Positions 34,586 to 44,150 of a DNA stretch of 64,000 nucleotides are shown here, piece after piece. The number at the start of each line of letters is the position of its first letter. Positions within the stretch are counted from its first letter, which is position 1. Under the pieces are notes generated by a model. The model was not told where the DNA came from and made no database searches. It saw nothing but the letters and a program-made list of their open reading frames with translations. The translations under genes and the position numbers were made by a program. This stretch comes from Sphingomonas sp. Leaf357. Lineage in GTDB: Bacteria > Pseudomonadota > Alphaproteobacteria > Sphingomonadales > Sphingomonadaceae. Location of the stretch: contig NZ_LMPM01000002.1 of assembly GCF_001423845.1 (NCBI RefSeq), forward strand, positions 558,001 to 622,000. Reading direction: 5' to 3'.

Positions 34586-37369
34586 ATGCGCAAGCTTCAC
34601 GCATTCATGATGGCCGTGGCGACCGGCGCGGTGGTCGGCGCGTCGCCGATGCCGGCGCTGGCGGACGTGCGCCAGGAGGGGGGCTTCCGGGTGTACGATA
34701 TCGGCGCCGGCAGCATGCAGAAGGCGCTGGACGCCTGGGCCCGGCAATCGAAACGCCAAATCATCTATCGCATCGAGGATGTGCGCCCGTTGCGCTCCGG
34801 CGGGGCGCGGGGGCGGCTGGGCGAGTTCGATGCCCTCGGCGCGATCCTGGCGGGATCTGGCCTGAAGATGCATCGCGATCCGTCCGGCGCGGTCGCCGTC
34901 AGCCGGCCGATCGCGCTGGCCAGCACCGGCAACGCCTTCCCCGTCATCCTGCCGCTTCAGGCCGCCACGTCGCCGGCCCCGCAAGCGAGCGAACCCGACG
35001 ACAGCCTGCAGGACATCGTCGTCACCGCCCGCCGTACCGAGGAACGCGCGCAGAAGGTGCCGGTCTCGCTGACCGCGTTCACCCAGAATACGTTGCGCGA
35101 AAAGGGCATCGGCACCGCGACCGACCTGCAGAACTTCACGCCCTCGCTGACGGTGCTGGGCAACGTCGCCCGCAACCAGGAGACCTACACGATCCGCGGG
35201 CTGGGCGGTAGCGGTGGCGCGGGCACGGGCAGCGGCCCCGGCGTGGTCGGCTATTTCGCCGAAGTTCCGTCCTCGGCGAGCGGCCCTGGCAGCTTCTACG
35301 ATCTCGCCTCGCTACAGGTGCTGAAAGGCCCGCAGGGCACGTTGTTCGGTCGCAACACCACCGGTGGCGCGGTACTGCTGGAGCCGGCGCGGCCCAAGCT
35401 CAACACGGTCGAGGGCTATATCGAAGGCACTTTGGGCAATCTCAGCCGCCGCAGCATGCAGGGTGCGCTGAACGTGCCGATCGTCGACGACGTGCTGGCG
35501 ATCCGCATCGCCGGCCAGTTCGACAAGCGCGACGGCTACGTCACCGATGTCGTCACGCGGCGCGATTATCTGAACCGCGACAATTACTCGCTGCGCCTGG
35601 GCATCCAGTTCAATCCGACCGAGACGATCAACAGCTATACCGCGGTCAATTATATCGACGTCAACGAGCATGGCGGCGGCAGCATCCTGCTCGCCGTGCG
35701 GCCGGGCAGCCCCTATGCGTCGGTGCTGCAACCCTATCTGGCGCAGCAACAGGCGCGCGGGGTGCGGCGGACTTCGCTCGGCGTGCCGACGTTCGAGAAA
35801 GCGAAGAACCTGCTCGTGCTCAACAATACGACCTGGAATCCGACGCCGGAACTGACGCTGAAGAACGTCTTCAGCTATGCGCGCACCCGCTCGACCAGTG
35901 CCACCGACCGGGATTCCACCCCGTTGCCGATTGCCGATCTGCTCGGGGCGTTCCCCGGCAGCTACAACAACAATCTGCGGACGATCACCGAGGAATTCCA
36001 GGCGCGCTACGACAACGGCACCTTCAGCCTGCAGGGCGGTGGCTTCTATCTCGACGAAAAGAGCCCTGCCCCCCTGACCTTCCTGACCGTCAATCCGCTG
36101 CAGGCCGGCGGTATCCTCGGCGGCGGGCCGATCATCCTGCCGCCCGTCGCGCAGGCTTTACTGGGCGTCGACGGCCCGTTGCTGCCCGCGCTCAGCATCC
36201 AGCCCGACGCGTCGGTGCGCGCACGCAGCAAGGCACTCTATGCGCAGGCACAGTACAAGATCCTGCCGACGCTGACCGCGACGGCCGGCTTCCGCTGGAC
36301 GTGGGACAGTTTCGGCGGAAACATCACGAGCTATCAATCGGCCGACAGCTATCAGGTGTTCAACCGGCTGGCCGCGCTCGGTCTCGTGACGCCGGCGCAG
36401 GCCGCGCAGGTGATCGGCCTGAACGCCAATCTGTGCGTCTACGATGCCTTTCAGGCGGTGGCGGCGGGCGGATTCCCGACGCTGAAATATCCGAATTGCA
36501 CCAAGCCCAGCTTCAGCGGCAAGAGCGACGGCCCGACCTGGCAATTGGGGCTGGACTGGCAGGCCGATCCGCAGACGCTGGTCTATGCGGTGTCCCGGCG
36601 CGGCTACAAATCGGGCGCGAACAACCCGATCGTCACGCTGTTCCTGGGCGACAGCTATCCGTTGGCCGCGGTGAAGCCGGAACGGGTGACCGACGCCGAA
36701 ATCGGCCTGAAGCGCGATTGGACGATCGGCACGGTTAAGGCGCGGACCAACATCGCAGCTTTCTATACCTGGTTCAACGACATCCAGGTGATCCAGCGCG
36801 CGGCGATCGCCGGTTCGGACATCCTCGCCAATGCGCAGAATGCGCGCGTCGTCGGGCTCGAATTCGAAGGGCTGATCATTCCGTTCAAGGCGCTGACGAT
36901 CAGCGGCACCTATTCGTACAACGATGCCAAGTTCCTCGATTACATCACGATCCCGATCCCGGCGATCCCGTCCGCGCTGACTGCGGCACAGCCGTCGCGC
37001 GACCTGTCGAGCACGCCGTTCACCTTCGTCGCGCGGCACAAGTTCAGCCTCGATGGGCGGCTGGCGCTGCCGATCCCGGCGCGCGAGGGCGACATGGCGA
37101 TTCGCGCGACGTACACGCACCAGTCGCGTCAACGCGTGGCGCCCGATGCGCAGCCGTTCGACACGATCGCGCCCTACGGGTTGCTCAACCTGCGGCTGGA
37201 GTGGAACGACGTGCGCGGCACGCCGCTGGATCTCGCGATCTACGGCACCAACGTGCTCGACCAGGCGTATCGCATCACCGCCAATACCGGGTACAACAAT
37301 TCGGGCTTCAGCAACTCGATCTACGGCGAACCGGCGCAATACGGCCTGTCGCTGCGCTACCGCTTCTGA
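34586..37369 (+). CDS. TonB-dependent receptor with STN signalling domain
   Basis: 927 residues with GGGGGG just upstream of the ATG. The signal peptide ends at PALA. The STN domain covers about residues 35-110 (YDIGAGSMQKALDAWARQSKRQIIY to GSGLKMHRD). The plug begins at DIVVTARRTEERAQKVPVSLTAF, with TYTIRGLGGSGG and LQVLKGPQGTLFGRNTTGGAV. The barrel ends QYGLSLRYRF. The STN domain couples ligand binding to the FecR-like protein encoded upstream. The next gene starts within the stop codon (TGATG), so an exported hydrolase is co-expressed. The cargo is probably organic (an esterified glycoside) rather than iron, judging by the downstream enzymes. Confidence 0.93.
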   Translation: MRKLHAFMMAVATGAVVGASPMPALADVRQEGGFRVYDIGAGSMQKALDAWARQSKRQIIYRIEDVRPLRSGGARGRLGEFDALGAILAGSGLKMHRDPSGAVAVSRPIALASTGNAFPVILPLQAATSPAPQASEPDDSLQDIVVTARRTEERAQKVPVSLTAFTQNTLREKGIGTATDLQNFTPSLTVLGNVARNQETYTIRGLGGSGGAGTGSGPGVVGYFAEVPSSASGPGSFYDLASLQVLKGPQGTLFGRNTTGGAVLLEPARPKLNTVEGYIEGTLGNLSRRSMQGALNVPIVDDVLAIRIAGQFDKRDGYVTDVVTRRDYLNRDNYSLRLGIQFNPTETINSYTAVNYIDVNEHGGGSILLAVRPGSPYASVLQPYLAQQQARGVRRTSLGVPTFEKAKNLLVLNNTTWNPTPELTLKNVFSYARTRSTSATDRDSTPLPIADLLGAFPGSYNNNLRTITEEFQARYDNGTFSLQGGGFYLDEKSPAPLTFLTVNPLQAGGILGGGPIILPPVAQALLGVDGPLLPALSIQPDASVRARSKALYAQAQYKILPTLTATAGFRWTWDSFGGNITSYQSADSYQVFNRLAALGLVTPAQAAQVIGLNANLCVYDAFQAVAAGGFPTLKYPNCTKPSFSGKSDGPTWQLGLDWQADPQTLVYAVSRRGYKSGANNPIVTLFLGDSYPLAAVKPERVTDAEIGLKRDWTIGTVKARTNIAAFYTWFNDIQVIQRAAIAGSDILANAQNARVVGLEFEGLIIPFKALTISGTYSYNDAKFLDYITIPIPAIPSALTAAQPSRDLSSTPFTFVARHKFSLDGRLALPIPAREGDMAIRATYTHQSRQRVAPDAQPFDTIAPYGLLNLRLEWNDVRGTPLDLAIYGTNVLDQAYRITANTGYNNSGFSNSIYGEPAQYGLSLRYRF

Positions 37370-38703
37370 TGCGCAGGCGGGGTCCGGCGCTGCTCGTCGC
37401 GGTGTTGCTGGCGGCGTGCGGCCGTGCGCCCGAGCGTCGCGCGATCACGCCCCAGCAGCAGCAACTGGTCGACCGCATGCGCGCGGCCGGGGCGACCGAC
37501 CTCGATGCGAACGGCCGCGCGGACGGCGGCATGAGCATCGCCGGGAAGCTCGCCGGGCGCGCCTTCGGCATCGCGGTGCCGGCGCGGTGGAACGAGCAGG
37601 CGGTGCTGTTCGCCAACGGCTATTCGATTCCCGGGACGCCGGTTTCGGTGCCCGCCGATCCGGTCGCCAAGGATCCGTCCGGAGGCTTCCTGACCGCGGC
37701 CTACAAAGACGGTTTCGCGGTCGGCCAGAGCGCGTTCGACAAGCCGGCGATGGCGGTGAAGAGCGGGGTCGCCAATACGTTGCGCCTGCGCGGCTGGTTC
37801 AGCCGGATCGGCACGCGGCGCTTCTATCTCGGCGGCGCGTCGATGGGCGGCAACATCGTCATGGCGCTGATCGAAAAGCACCAGCACGCCTTCGCCGGCG
37901 CGATGAGCGCGTGCGGCGTGACCGGCGGGTGGGAAAGCGAGGTCGGCAGCCTGGTCGATCTGCGCGCGACGTACAACTATTACGCCCGCGGCAGCGGCTA
38001 CGAACTGCCCGGCGATCATGATCTTTCCGTCAACGGCGTATCGCCCACGCCGCCAGCCGGCCTCGGCTTCGCGCGCGCCCCGTGGCTGTTCTGGCAGCTG
38101 AAGAAGATGAGCGGCATAATGGCGGACTTGTTCAAGGCCGCACGCGCCGATCCCAACGGCCCCGAGGCGAAGATGATCGCCCGGATCGCCTCGGTTGCCA
38201 AGGCGGATGCGGACCCGGCGAGCTTCATTTTCCCGATTATGACCGCGATGGTCAGCATGGAGGACATGCGCGCCAGTTTCGGCGGCGGCGTCTATGGCAA
38301 TGCCGGCAAGGTCTATGACAGTCCGCTGCTCGGCGCGCAGGGCAAGGCGGCGTTGAACGCCGGGATCCAGCGGATCGCGTCCGATGCCCCTGCCCGCGCC
38401 TTCGCCACCGCCTGGTATCGGCCGACCGGGCGGTTCGCCACGCCGTTGGTGGCGGTACATAATCCGCATGACGGGCTGGTCTTCGCCGAACAGGCGTTGC
38501 TGCTGCGCCGATACGTGAAGGCCGCCGGCAACGAGGAGCGGTTGTTCCAGCTCTGGGCGCCATCGGTGCGGAAGGACATTCCCGGCACCGGGCTGAAAGG
38601 CTGGGCGCATTGCGGCTTCACGCCGCGCCAGGCGGCGGTGCTGTGGACCACGCTGCACGCCTGGGTCGAGACCGGGCGGCGGCCCCAAACGGGACGATAT
38701 TGA
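37369..38703 (+). CDS. Lipoprotein alpha/beta-hydrolase (esterase-like), paralogue 1
   Basis: 444 residues with a lipoprotein signal (LLAACGR lipobox, lipidated Cys17). Alpha/beta-hydrolase fold: nucleophile Ser158 in YLGGASMGGNI, likely acid Asp in VHNPHDGLVF and likely His in WAHCGFTPRQ near the end. It is related along its whole length to the protein encoded at 41061: both have NGYS/HGYS-xPGTPVxV near the N-terminus, GxSMGG, an equivalent helical lid and HCGFTP. An esterase or lactonase acting on the receptor's cargo is the best guess. I do not recognise a named family. Confidence 0.72.
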   Translation: MRRRGPALLVAVLLAACGRAPERRAITPQQQQLVDRMRAAGATDLDANGRADGGMSIAGKLAGRAFGIAVPARWNEQAVLFANGYSIPGTPVSVPADPVAKDPSGGFLTAAYKDGFAVGQSAFDKPAMAVKSGVANTLRLRGWFSRIGTRRFYLGGASMGGNIVMALIEKHQHAFAGAMSACGVTGGWESEVGSLVDLRATYNYYARGSGYELPGDHDLSVNGVSPTPPAGLGFARAPWLFWQLKKMSGIMADLFKAARADPNGPEAKMIARIASVAKADADPASFIFPIMTAMVSMEDMRASFGGGVYGNAGKVYDSPLLGAQGKAALNAGIQRIASDAPARAFATAWYRPTGRFATPLVAVHNPHDGLVFAEQALLLRRYVKAAGNEERLFQLWAPSVRKDIPGTGLKGWAHCGFTPRQAAVLWTTLHAWVETGRRPQTGRY

Positions 38704-38704
38704 G

Positions 38705-40000
38705 ATGGCGGGCGTGATCGATCGGCGGCAGGCACTCGCGCTCGGCGCGGCCGCGATGGCGACACCGGTGCTGGCGCGTACGCCACGATCTGACTTCCTG
38801 TGGGGTGCGGCGACCGCCGGACATCAGATCGAGGGCAACAACGTCAACGCGGACATCTGGCTGCTCGAACAGGTCAAGCCAACCGTGTTCGCCGAACCCT
38901 CCGGCGATGCCTGCGACAGCCTGAACCGCTGGGCGGAGGATGTCGCGATCGTCAAGGCGCTGGGCCTCAACGCCTATCGCTTCTCGGTCGAATGGGCGCG
39001 GATCGAGCCGGTCCAGGGCCGGTTCAGCCAGGCCTATCTAGATCATTATGCGCGGATCGTGGATCGCTGTCGCGTATCCGGGCTGGCCCCGATCGTGACC
39101 TTCAACCATTTCACCACGCCGCGCTGGTTCGCCGCGCGCGGCGGCTGGGAAGCGGCGGACGCCCCGGCGCTCTTCGCGCGCTATTGCGACCGGGTGGCGC
39201 GGGCGATGGCGGGCGGCATCAGCCATGCGCTGACCTTCAACGAGCCGAATCTCTCGATCAGCGGCCCCTGGTCGCGCTTCCAGCCGGATGCCAAAGCGCG
39301 TGCGGCGACGCGCGCGATGATCGACGCGGCGGCCAAGGCCTGCGGTTCCGACCGATTCTCGCTGCTCAACGGCGGCGATGCGACGCCGATGATCCCGGGC
39401 GTGTTGCGCGCGCACCGGACCGGCCGCGACGCGATCAAGGCGGTGCGCGGCGACCTGCCGGTGGGGCTCAGCCTCGCGATCTCGGACGATGTGAGCATCG
39501 ACGGCGACGCCCTGCTCGCCGCCAAGCGTCGCGCCCATTACGAACCGTTCTTCGAGGCGGGGCGGGATGACGATTTCCTCGGGGTGCAGACTTACGAACG
39601 AACCTATATCGGTCGCGCCGGCCCGCTCGACACGCCCCCCACGACGCCGCGCCGCGCCGACGGCAAGCCGTACGAGCCCGAAGCGATCGGCGGATCGATC
39701 CGCTACGCGCACAAGGCCACCGGCAAGCCGATCCTCGTGACCGAGAACGGCATCGATGCCAGCGACGATGCCGAGCGGGCGCGCTTCATTCCGGCCGCCA
39801 TCGCCGCGGTGCAAGCGGCGGGTCGCGACGGCATCCCGATCCTGGGCTATATCCACTGGTCGCTGCTCGACAATTTCGAATGGCTGAGCGGCTACAAGCC
39901 CCGCTACGGTCTGGTCGCGGTCGACCGCACGACGTTCAAGCGGACCGTCAAGCCCAGCGCGCGCGTTTACGCCGCTCTCGTAAGGAAGCACATGCGATGA
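38705..40000 (+). CDS. GH1 beta-glucosidase-type hydrolase, exported
   Basis: 431 residues. The N-terminus MAGVIDRRQALALGAAAMATPVLA looks like a twin-arginine signal. GH1 hallmarks: FLWGAATAGHQIEGN, VEWARIEP, the acid/base Glu180 in LTFNEPNLS, the nucleophile Glu347 in ILVTENGID and HWSLLDNFEW with GLVAVD. It removes a terminal beta-glucosyl or related unit. The gene starts one base after the upstream stop, and the next gene overlaps its stop by ATGA. In a cluster with three esterase-like proteins, a substrate such as an acylated or phenolic glucoside is plausible. Confidence 0.92.
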   Translation: MAGVIDRRQALALGAAAMATPVLARTPRSDFLWGAATAGHQIEGNNVNADIWLLEQVKPTVFAEPSGDACDSLNRWAEDVAIVKALGLNAYRFSVEWARIEPVQGRFSQAYLDHYARIVDRCRVSGLAPIVTFNHFTTPRWFAARGGWEAADAPALFARYCDRVARAMAGGISHALTFNEPNLSISGPWSRFQPDAKARAATRAMIDAAAKACGSDRFSLLNGGDATPMIPGVLRAHRTGRDAIKAVRGDLPVGLSLAISDDVSIDGDALLAAKRRAHYEPFFEAGRDDDFLGVQTYERTYIGRAGPLDTPPTTPRRADGKPYEPEAIGGSIRYAHKATGKPILVTENGIDASDDAERARFIPAAIAAVQAAGRDGIPILGYIHWSLLDNFEWLSGYKPRYGLVAVDRTTFKRTVKPSARVYAALVRKHMR

Positions 40001-41034
40001 TCCGATGGCTGATACCGCTGGCGATAGTGACGACGCCGGCCGCCGCGCAGAGCATTGCCAAGCAGGTTCCGACCTTTTCGCTGCCGCCGTCCAACCAGTT
40101 GAGCGACGCGGCCCGGCAGGTGCTGGCGCAAATGGATGCGGCGACCGCGCCAGACGCGATCAAGGGCGATGTCGCGAAACAGCGCGCCTTTTACGGCAAA
40201 TGGAACGACGATCGCCTGGCCGAGATGCGCCGGCATTTCCGGACCAAGATCCGCCACGAAACGATCGCCGGCGTCGGCGTGGACATCGTCGATCCCGAAG
40301 GCGGCACGGCGAAGGACAATATCGCTCGGGTCCTCATCAACGTCCATGGCGGGGCGTTCATGTGGGGCGCGGGCAGCGGCGCACTGGTCGAGGCGATCCC
40401 GATCGCCGCGACGATGCGCGTGCGCGTGGTGACGGTGGACTATCGCCTCGCGCCCGAACATCGATATCCGGCGGCGTCGGAGGACGTGACCGCCGTGTAC
40501 CGCGATCTGCTCAAGCGCTACCGGCCCGAGAATATCGGCATCTATGGCTGTTCGGCCGGCGGCGTCATCACCGCGCAGGCGACGGCGTGGATCGCCAAGC
40601 AGGGCCTGCCCCGCCCCGGCGCGATCGGGACATTCTGCGGCACCGGTGCGCCGTATAGCGGCGACAGCCCGTATCTCTCGCCGGCGCTGGCGGGTAACGC
40701 GCCACCCGCGATCCCGGCGCTGCCGGCGGTTCTGCCGGTCGGCTACATGGCGGGCGTGGCAGCGGGCGATCCGCTCGCTTATCCGCTGAACGCGGAGGCC
40801 GAGATCAAGGCGATGCCGCCGACCCTGCTGCTGGCAGGCGGACGCGACTTCGCGGTCAGCGCGCTGACGCTCGCGCATCGCCGCCTCGCCGCGGCCGGCG
40901 TGGACAGCGAATTGCAGCTGTTCGACGGCCTGCCCCACGCCTTCTTCATGTGGCCCGACATGCCCGAATCCGAGGAGGCCTTCGCCACGATCGCGCGCTT
41001 CTTCGATCGTCATCTCGGCCGCCGCCCACGCTGA
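39997..41034 (+). CDS. HSL-type alpha/beta-hydrolase (esterase/lipase), exported
   Basis: 345 residues with a short signal peptide (MIRWLIPLAIVTTPAAAQ). Hormone-sensitive-lipase signature: oxyanion block NVHGGAF (residues 115-121), VDYRLAPEHRYPAA, nucleophile Ser176 in GIYGCSAGGV, likely Asp in LLAGGRDFAV and His in GLPHAFFMW. These enzymes hydrolyse short-chain or aryl esters. Translationally coupled to the GH1 gene, it probably de-esterifies the same substrate. Confidence 0.88.
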   Translation: MIRWLIPLAIVTTPAAAQSIAKQVPTFSLPPSNQLSDAARQVLAQMDAATAPDAIKGDVAKQRAFYGKWNDDRLAEMRRHFRTKIRHETIAGVGVDIVDPEGGTAKDNIARVLINVHGGAFMWGAGSGALVEAIPIAATMRVRVVTVDYRLAPEHRYPAASEDVTAVYRDLLKRYRPENIGIYGCSAGGVITAQATAWIAKQGLPRPGAIGTFCGTGAPYSGDSPYLSPALAGNAPPAIPALPAVLPVGYMAGVAAGDPLAYPLNAEAEIKAMPPTLLLAGGRDFAVSALTLAHRRLAAAGVDSELQLFDGLPHAFFMWPDMPESEEAFATIARFFDRHLGRRPR

Positions 41035-41060
41035 TTGTCGCTTCGTCCAGGAGTTTCCCC

Positions 41061-42404
41061 ATGTCGTTCCGTTTCGCAGCCGCGCCGCTCGCCCTGCTCA
41101 TCGCCGTCCCGCTCGCCGCGCAGACCGCGCCCGCGACCGGTCCTACCGCCGCGCAGGATGCGCTGGCCGCAAAGGCCCGCGCGAACGGCGCGACCGATCT
41201 GACGACCCGGCCCGCGCCCGGCGGCGGCGTCACGCTGGTCGGCAAGCTGAAGGGCGACCAGTTCGCCGTGTCCTTCCCGACCGGATGGAAGGGCGACGGG
41301 CTGGTCTATGCGCATGGCTATTCGACTCCCGGCACGCCGGTCGCGGTGTCCGAGGATCCGGTCACCGCCAGCACCGGCGGAGGGCTGATGCGCTTCGCCT
41401 ACGAAGACGGCGTCGCGGTCGGCCACAGCGCCTATGACAAGGATGGCCTGGGCGTCGAGACGGGCACACGCAACACCAAGCGGTTGCGCGATTTCCTCGT
41501 CAAGCTGGGCGCGCGCCGCGTCTATGCCGCGGGGGATTCAATGGGCGGCGGGATCGTCGTGACGTTGCTCGAAACCTATCCGCGGGCCTTTGCCGGCGGT
41601 CTGGCCCGATGCGGTGTCGTGAGCAGCTGGAAGACGCTGCTCGGCCAGCTCTACGACATGCGCGCGGCATATAATTTCCTCACCAAGGGTACGCCCTATG
41701 CGCTGCCCGGCGAACAGGACATCCGCCGTTCCGCGCTATCGCCCATCCCCCCGGCGGGCACGACGACCGACGCCAAGATCTACGGGTGGGGGCAGTTGAC
41801 GCGGGTCGCGACCCCAGTGCTGGCGCTGTTCGCGGCAGCGAAGAAGGATCCCGCCGGCCACGAGGCGCGCATCCTGCGCCAGGTCGCGGCGATCGGCGGA
41901 TTCGATGTCGATCCCGGATCGATCGCCTTCCCGCTCGTCACCGCCGCTTTGGGGGCCGAAGACATGGCGACGACGACCGGTGGCCAGCCCTATGGCAATA
42001 TCGGCAAGGTCTATGCCAACGACACGATGACCGCGCAGGAGGCCGACGCGCTCAATCGCGGAATCCAGCGCGTCGCGGCGTCGCCCGGCGCGGTCGCCTA
42101 TCTGACGCGCTGGCACGAGGCGAGCGGACGCATCGCGGTGCCGTTGGTGACGATGCACAACAGCATCGATTCCCTGGTGCCGTATGCTCAGGAAGTGGCG
42201 TTCGCGAAAACCGTCGCCAAAGCCGGCAGCTCCGCGCGTCTGGCGCCCTATGCGGTACCGCCGCTACGCGCACCGCTGCCGGTCGGGGGCGTGGAGGCCT
42301 ATACCCATTGCGGCTTCACGCCCGAACAGACCAAGGCCGCGTGGTCCGCGCTCCGCGATTGGACCGAGACGGGCAAGCGACCCGCCGCCGATGCGGTGAA
42401 GTAA
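41061..42404 (+). CDS. Exported alpha/beta-hydrolase (esterase-like), paralogue 2
   Basis: 447 residues with a cleavable signal peptide ending LAAQ, and AGGAG nine bases upstream of the ATG. Nucleophile Ser160 in YAAGDSMGGGI, likely Asp in HNSIDSLVPY and His in YTHCGFTPEQ. It shares its layout and key blocks with the lipoprotein encoded at 37369 but has no lipobox, so one paralogue is membrane-anchored and the other soluble. It is the last gene of the STN-TBDR operon. Confidence 0.74.
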   Translation: MSFRFAAAPLALLIAVPLAAQTAPATGPTAAQDALAAKARANGATDLTTRPAPGGGVTLVGKLKGDQFAVSFPTGWKGDGLVYAHGYSTPGTPVAVSEDPVTASTGGGLMRFAYEDGVAVGHSAYDKDGLGVETGTRNTKRLRDFLVKLGARRVYAAGDSMGGGIVVTLLETYPRAFAGGLARCGVVSSWKTLLGQLYDMRAAYNFLTKGTPYALPGEQDIRRSALSPIPPAGTTTDAKIYGWGQLTRVATPVLALFAAAKKDPAGHEARILRQVAAIGGFDVDPGSIAFPLVTAALGAEDMATTTGGQPYGNIGKVYANDTMTAQEADALNRGIQRVAASPGAVAYLTRWHEASGRIAVPLVTMHNSIDSLVPYAQEVAFAKTVAKAGSSARLAPYAVPPLRAPLPVGGVEAYTHCGFTPEQTKAAWSALRDWTETGKRPAADAVK

Positions 42405-42523
42405 TTGCGCGGCCGGCGGGTGCCGCAGCCCGAGCGAGACGTCGCCCGAAACATCACATTCGCTGCCTGAGCTATGTCGCGATGCCGGCCTTGCATCCGC
42501 CGCCCGACGCTAACGGTCCCGGC

Positions 42524-44134
42524 TCACCGGATCGGATCGTAGCTGAACAGCCAGAGCGCCGAGGCCTGTTTCCCGCGATCCCCGGTACGCTGCAAGCGCC
42601 CGACCATCGTGTATTTCTCTCCCGCTTTCAGCGTACCGGACGGCATCAGTCCGGCAAGGCGCGGCGCGATGTAGAGGATGACCGGATAGCCGTCGTCGGT
42701 GGTCATCGCAGCAGCGGTATAGCCGAGCTTTCCGCCGACCACGTTGACGTTCACCTGCCCGATCCCGGTTGGCGGGGTCAGGCTGGTGACGGTGCCGGTC
42801 ACGCGGATGAGATTGCCGAGCGGCTGGTCCGTCCTGTCGTCGAACGGGCGCTTCGTGCGCATCCGCTCGGTATTGACCGCATCGTAATGCGTCAGAAGTT
42901 GACCCAGCGTCTGATACTGGATCGTCCACTTGGTATGCGCGGCATTGTTGAGCGTGAGGTTGAAGATCTCGAAGAGATTGTCGGTCCATTGCTTGCAGCC
43001 ATCGGCATCATCGCAATAGCCCCAGGCCGCATCGATCCATTGCAACAACTGGGAATCCGGATTGCTGAATTCAGCCTCCTTGGCGAGGCCGGGGCCGAAC
43101 GCCACCGCCGCCTGATGCTGGCGCGGAGCGACCACCGCGACGGCACCGTTGCCGACATCGAGCTTGCCGACACGGAGTTGCCGCATCATCGCCCAGGCAT
43201 AATCCTGGGCGGTCATGCCGCGCAGATCATTGACGACGATGAAGGTCATTTCGACGCCGACATCCCTCGCCAGCGTGTACAGCCGCTGGTCCATGGCACG
43301 GGCGCGGACCGGATCGAGCTTGCCGGTCTCGTCGATGATGAACCGGCCGTATTTGAACGGAATCGATCCCGGACTGGGCAGGGTGCGCGCCACGCTCCAC
43401 TCCGGCTGGACCGGCGTGGTTCTGGCCCCGGTGTCGGGCCTTGCGGCGGTGCCGCCGCCGCCACAATCGGTTCGACCGGATTGCTCGCAGGACTGAACCC
43501 AGCCTTCGCGGATCGCCACCATTCGGGCCTGCTTGTCGGGATGCGTGAAGCTCGCATGGTCAGAACCCACGGCCGCGATCATCCGGGTCGTAGCTTCCAG
43601 CGGCGCACCCATCTTGTAGAGCACGAACCCGCTGAACTTGTCCGCCTCCAGTTCGATCTCCGGGCGGCTGCCACCCGGCACGATCGTATGGCCGGACAGG
43701 TGATGGCCGATCTCGTGCGCCATGACGCTGATCGGGCCCCACGGGCTGCCGGATTCGGCCTGCGCCGCCGCCATGAACTTCGGATTGAACGCGATCACCC
43801 GGCGCGGCACGCGACCCTCGTCGAGCAGGATCACCGCCGCCGCATTGTCGACCGGTCCGGAGACCACCACGAAATTCGCCGGCAGCCCGGTGAAGCCCAT
43901 GATCCGGTTGATCGCCACCGAACATTGCTGCGGCACCGGCCCGGTGAGCGCCGCGGGCTGCGCGGTGACCGGGCGGCCGTCATAGGAACAGGCCTGCAGC
44001 GTCGAGGCGATGGCCTCCACCTTTTGCGATCGCGACAGGGAGGCCGAGGGCGTCTCCTTCTTGCCCTGATCACAACCGGGCAGCAGCAGCGCGCCCATCG
44101 TCAAAGCCAGTGATGAAACGAGTGTTCGGGCCAT
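42524..44134 (-). CDS. Lipoprotein with HExxHH zinc-protease domain fused to a TPM domain
   Basis: 536 residues. The ATG at 44134 has GGGAGG upstream. Lipobox LLLPGC, with Cys21 lipidated. Residues 70-230 form a metalloprotease-like domain with MAHEIGHHLSGH (His140, Glu141, His144) and a downstream EIELEADKFSG (third ligand Glu region), as in M48-type peptidases. Residues about 255-400 resemble a TPM domain (DETGKLDPVRARAMDQRLYTLARDVGVEMTFIVVND, YAWAMMRQLRVG, NGAVAVVAP). The C-terminal 100 residues form a beta-rich domain. TPM proteins act in envelope or photosystem maintenance; the fusion suggests a periplasmic quality-control protease. It is monocistronic and convergent with the hydrolase operon. 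Confidence 0.75.
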   Translation of the reverse strand: MARTLVSSLALTMGALLLPGCDQGKKETPSASLSRSQKVEAIASTLQACSYDGRPVTAQPAALTGPVPQQCSVAINRIMGFTGLPANFVVVSGPVDNAAAVILLDEGRVPRRVIAFNPKFMAAAQAESGSPWGPISVMAHEIGHHLSGHTIVPGGSRPEIELEADKFSGFVLYKMGAPLEATTRMIAAVGSDHASFTHPDKQARMVAIREGWVQSCEQSGRTDCGGGGTAARPDTGARTTPVQPEWSVARTLPSPGSIPFKYGRFIIDETGKLDPVRARAMDQRLYTLARDVGVEMTFIVVNDLRGMTAQDYAWAMMRQLRVGKLDVGNGAVAVVAPRQHQAAVAFGPGLAKEAEFSNPDSQLLQWIDAAWGYCDDADGCKQWTDNLFEIFNLTLNNAAHTKWTIQYQTLGQLLTHYDAVNTERMRTKRPFDDRTDQPLGNLIRVTGTVTSLTPPTGIGQVNVNVVGGKLGYTAAAMTTDDGYPVILYIAPRLAGLMPSGTLKAGEKYTMVGRLQRTGDRGKQASALWLFSYDPIR

Positions 44135-44150
44135 GTCGCCTCCCTTCACG

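Noticed and set aside
41786..44113. 775-codon open frame on the plus strand
   Set aside because: It runs out of frame through a hydrolase gene and antisense through the zinc-protease gene; the translation has no family character.
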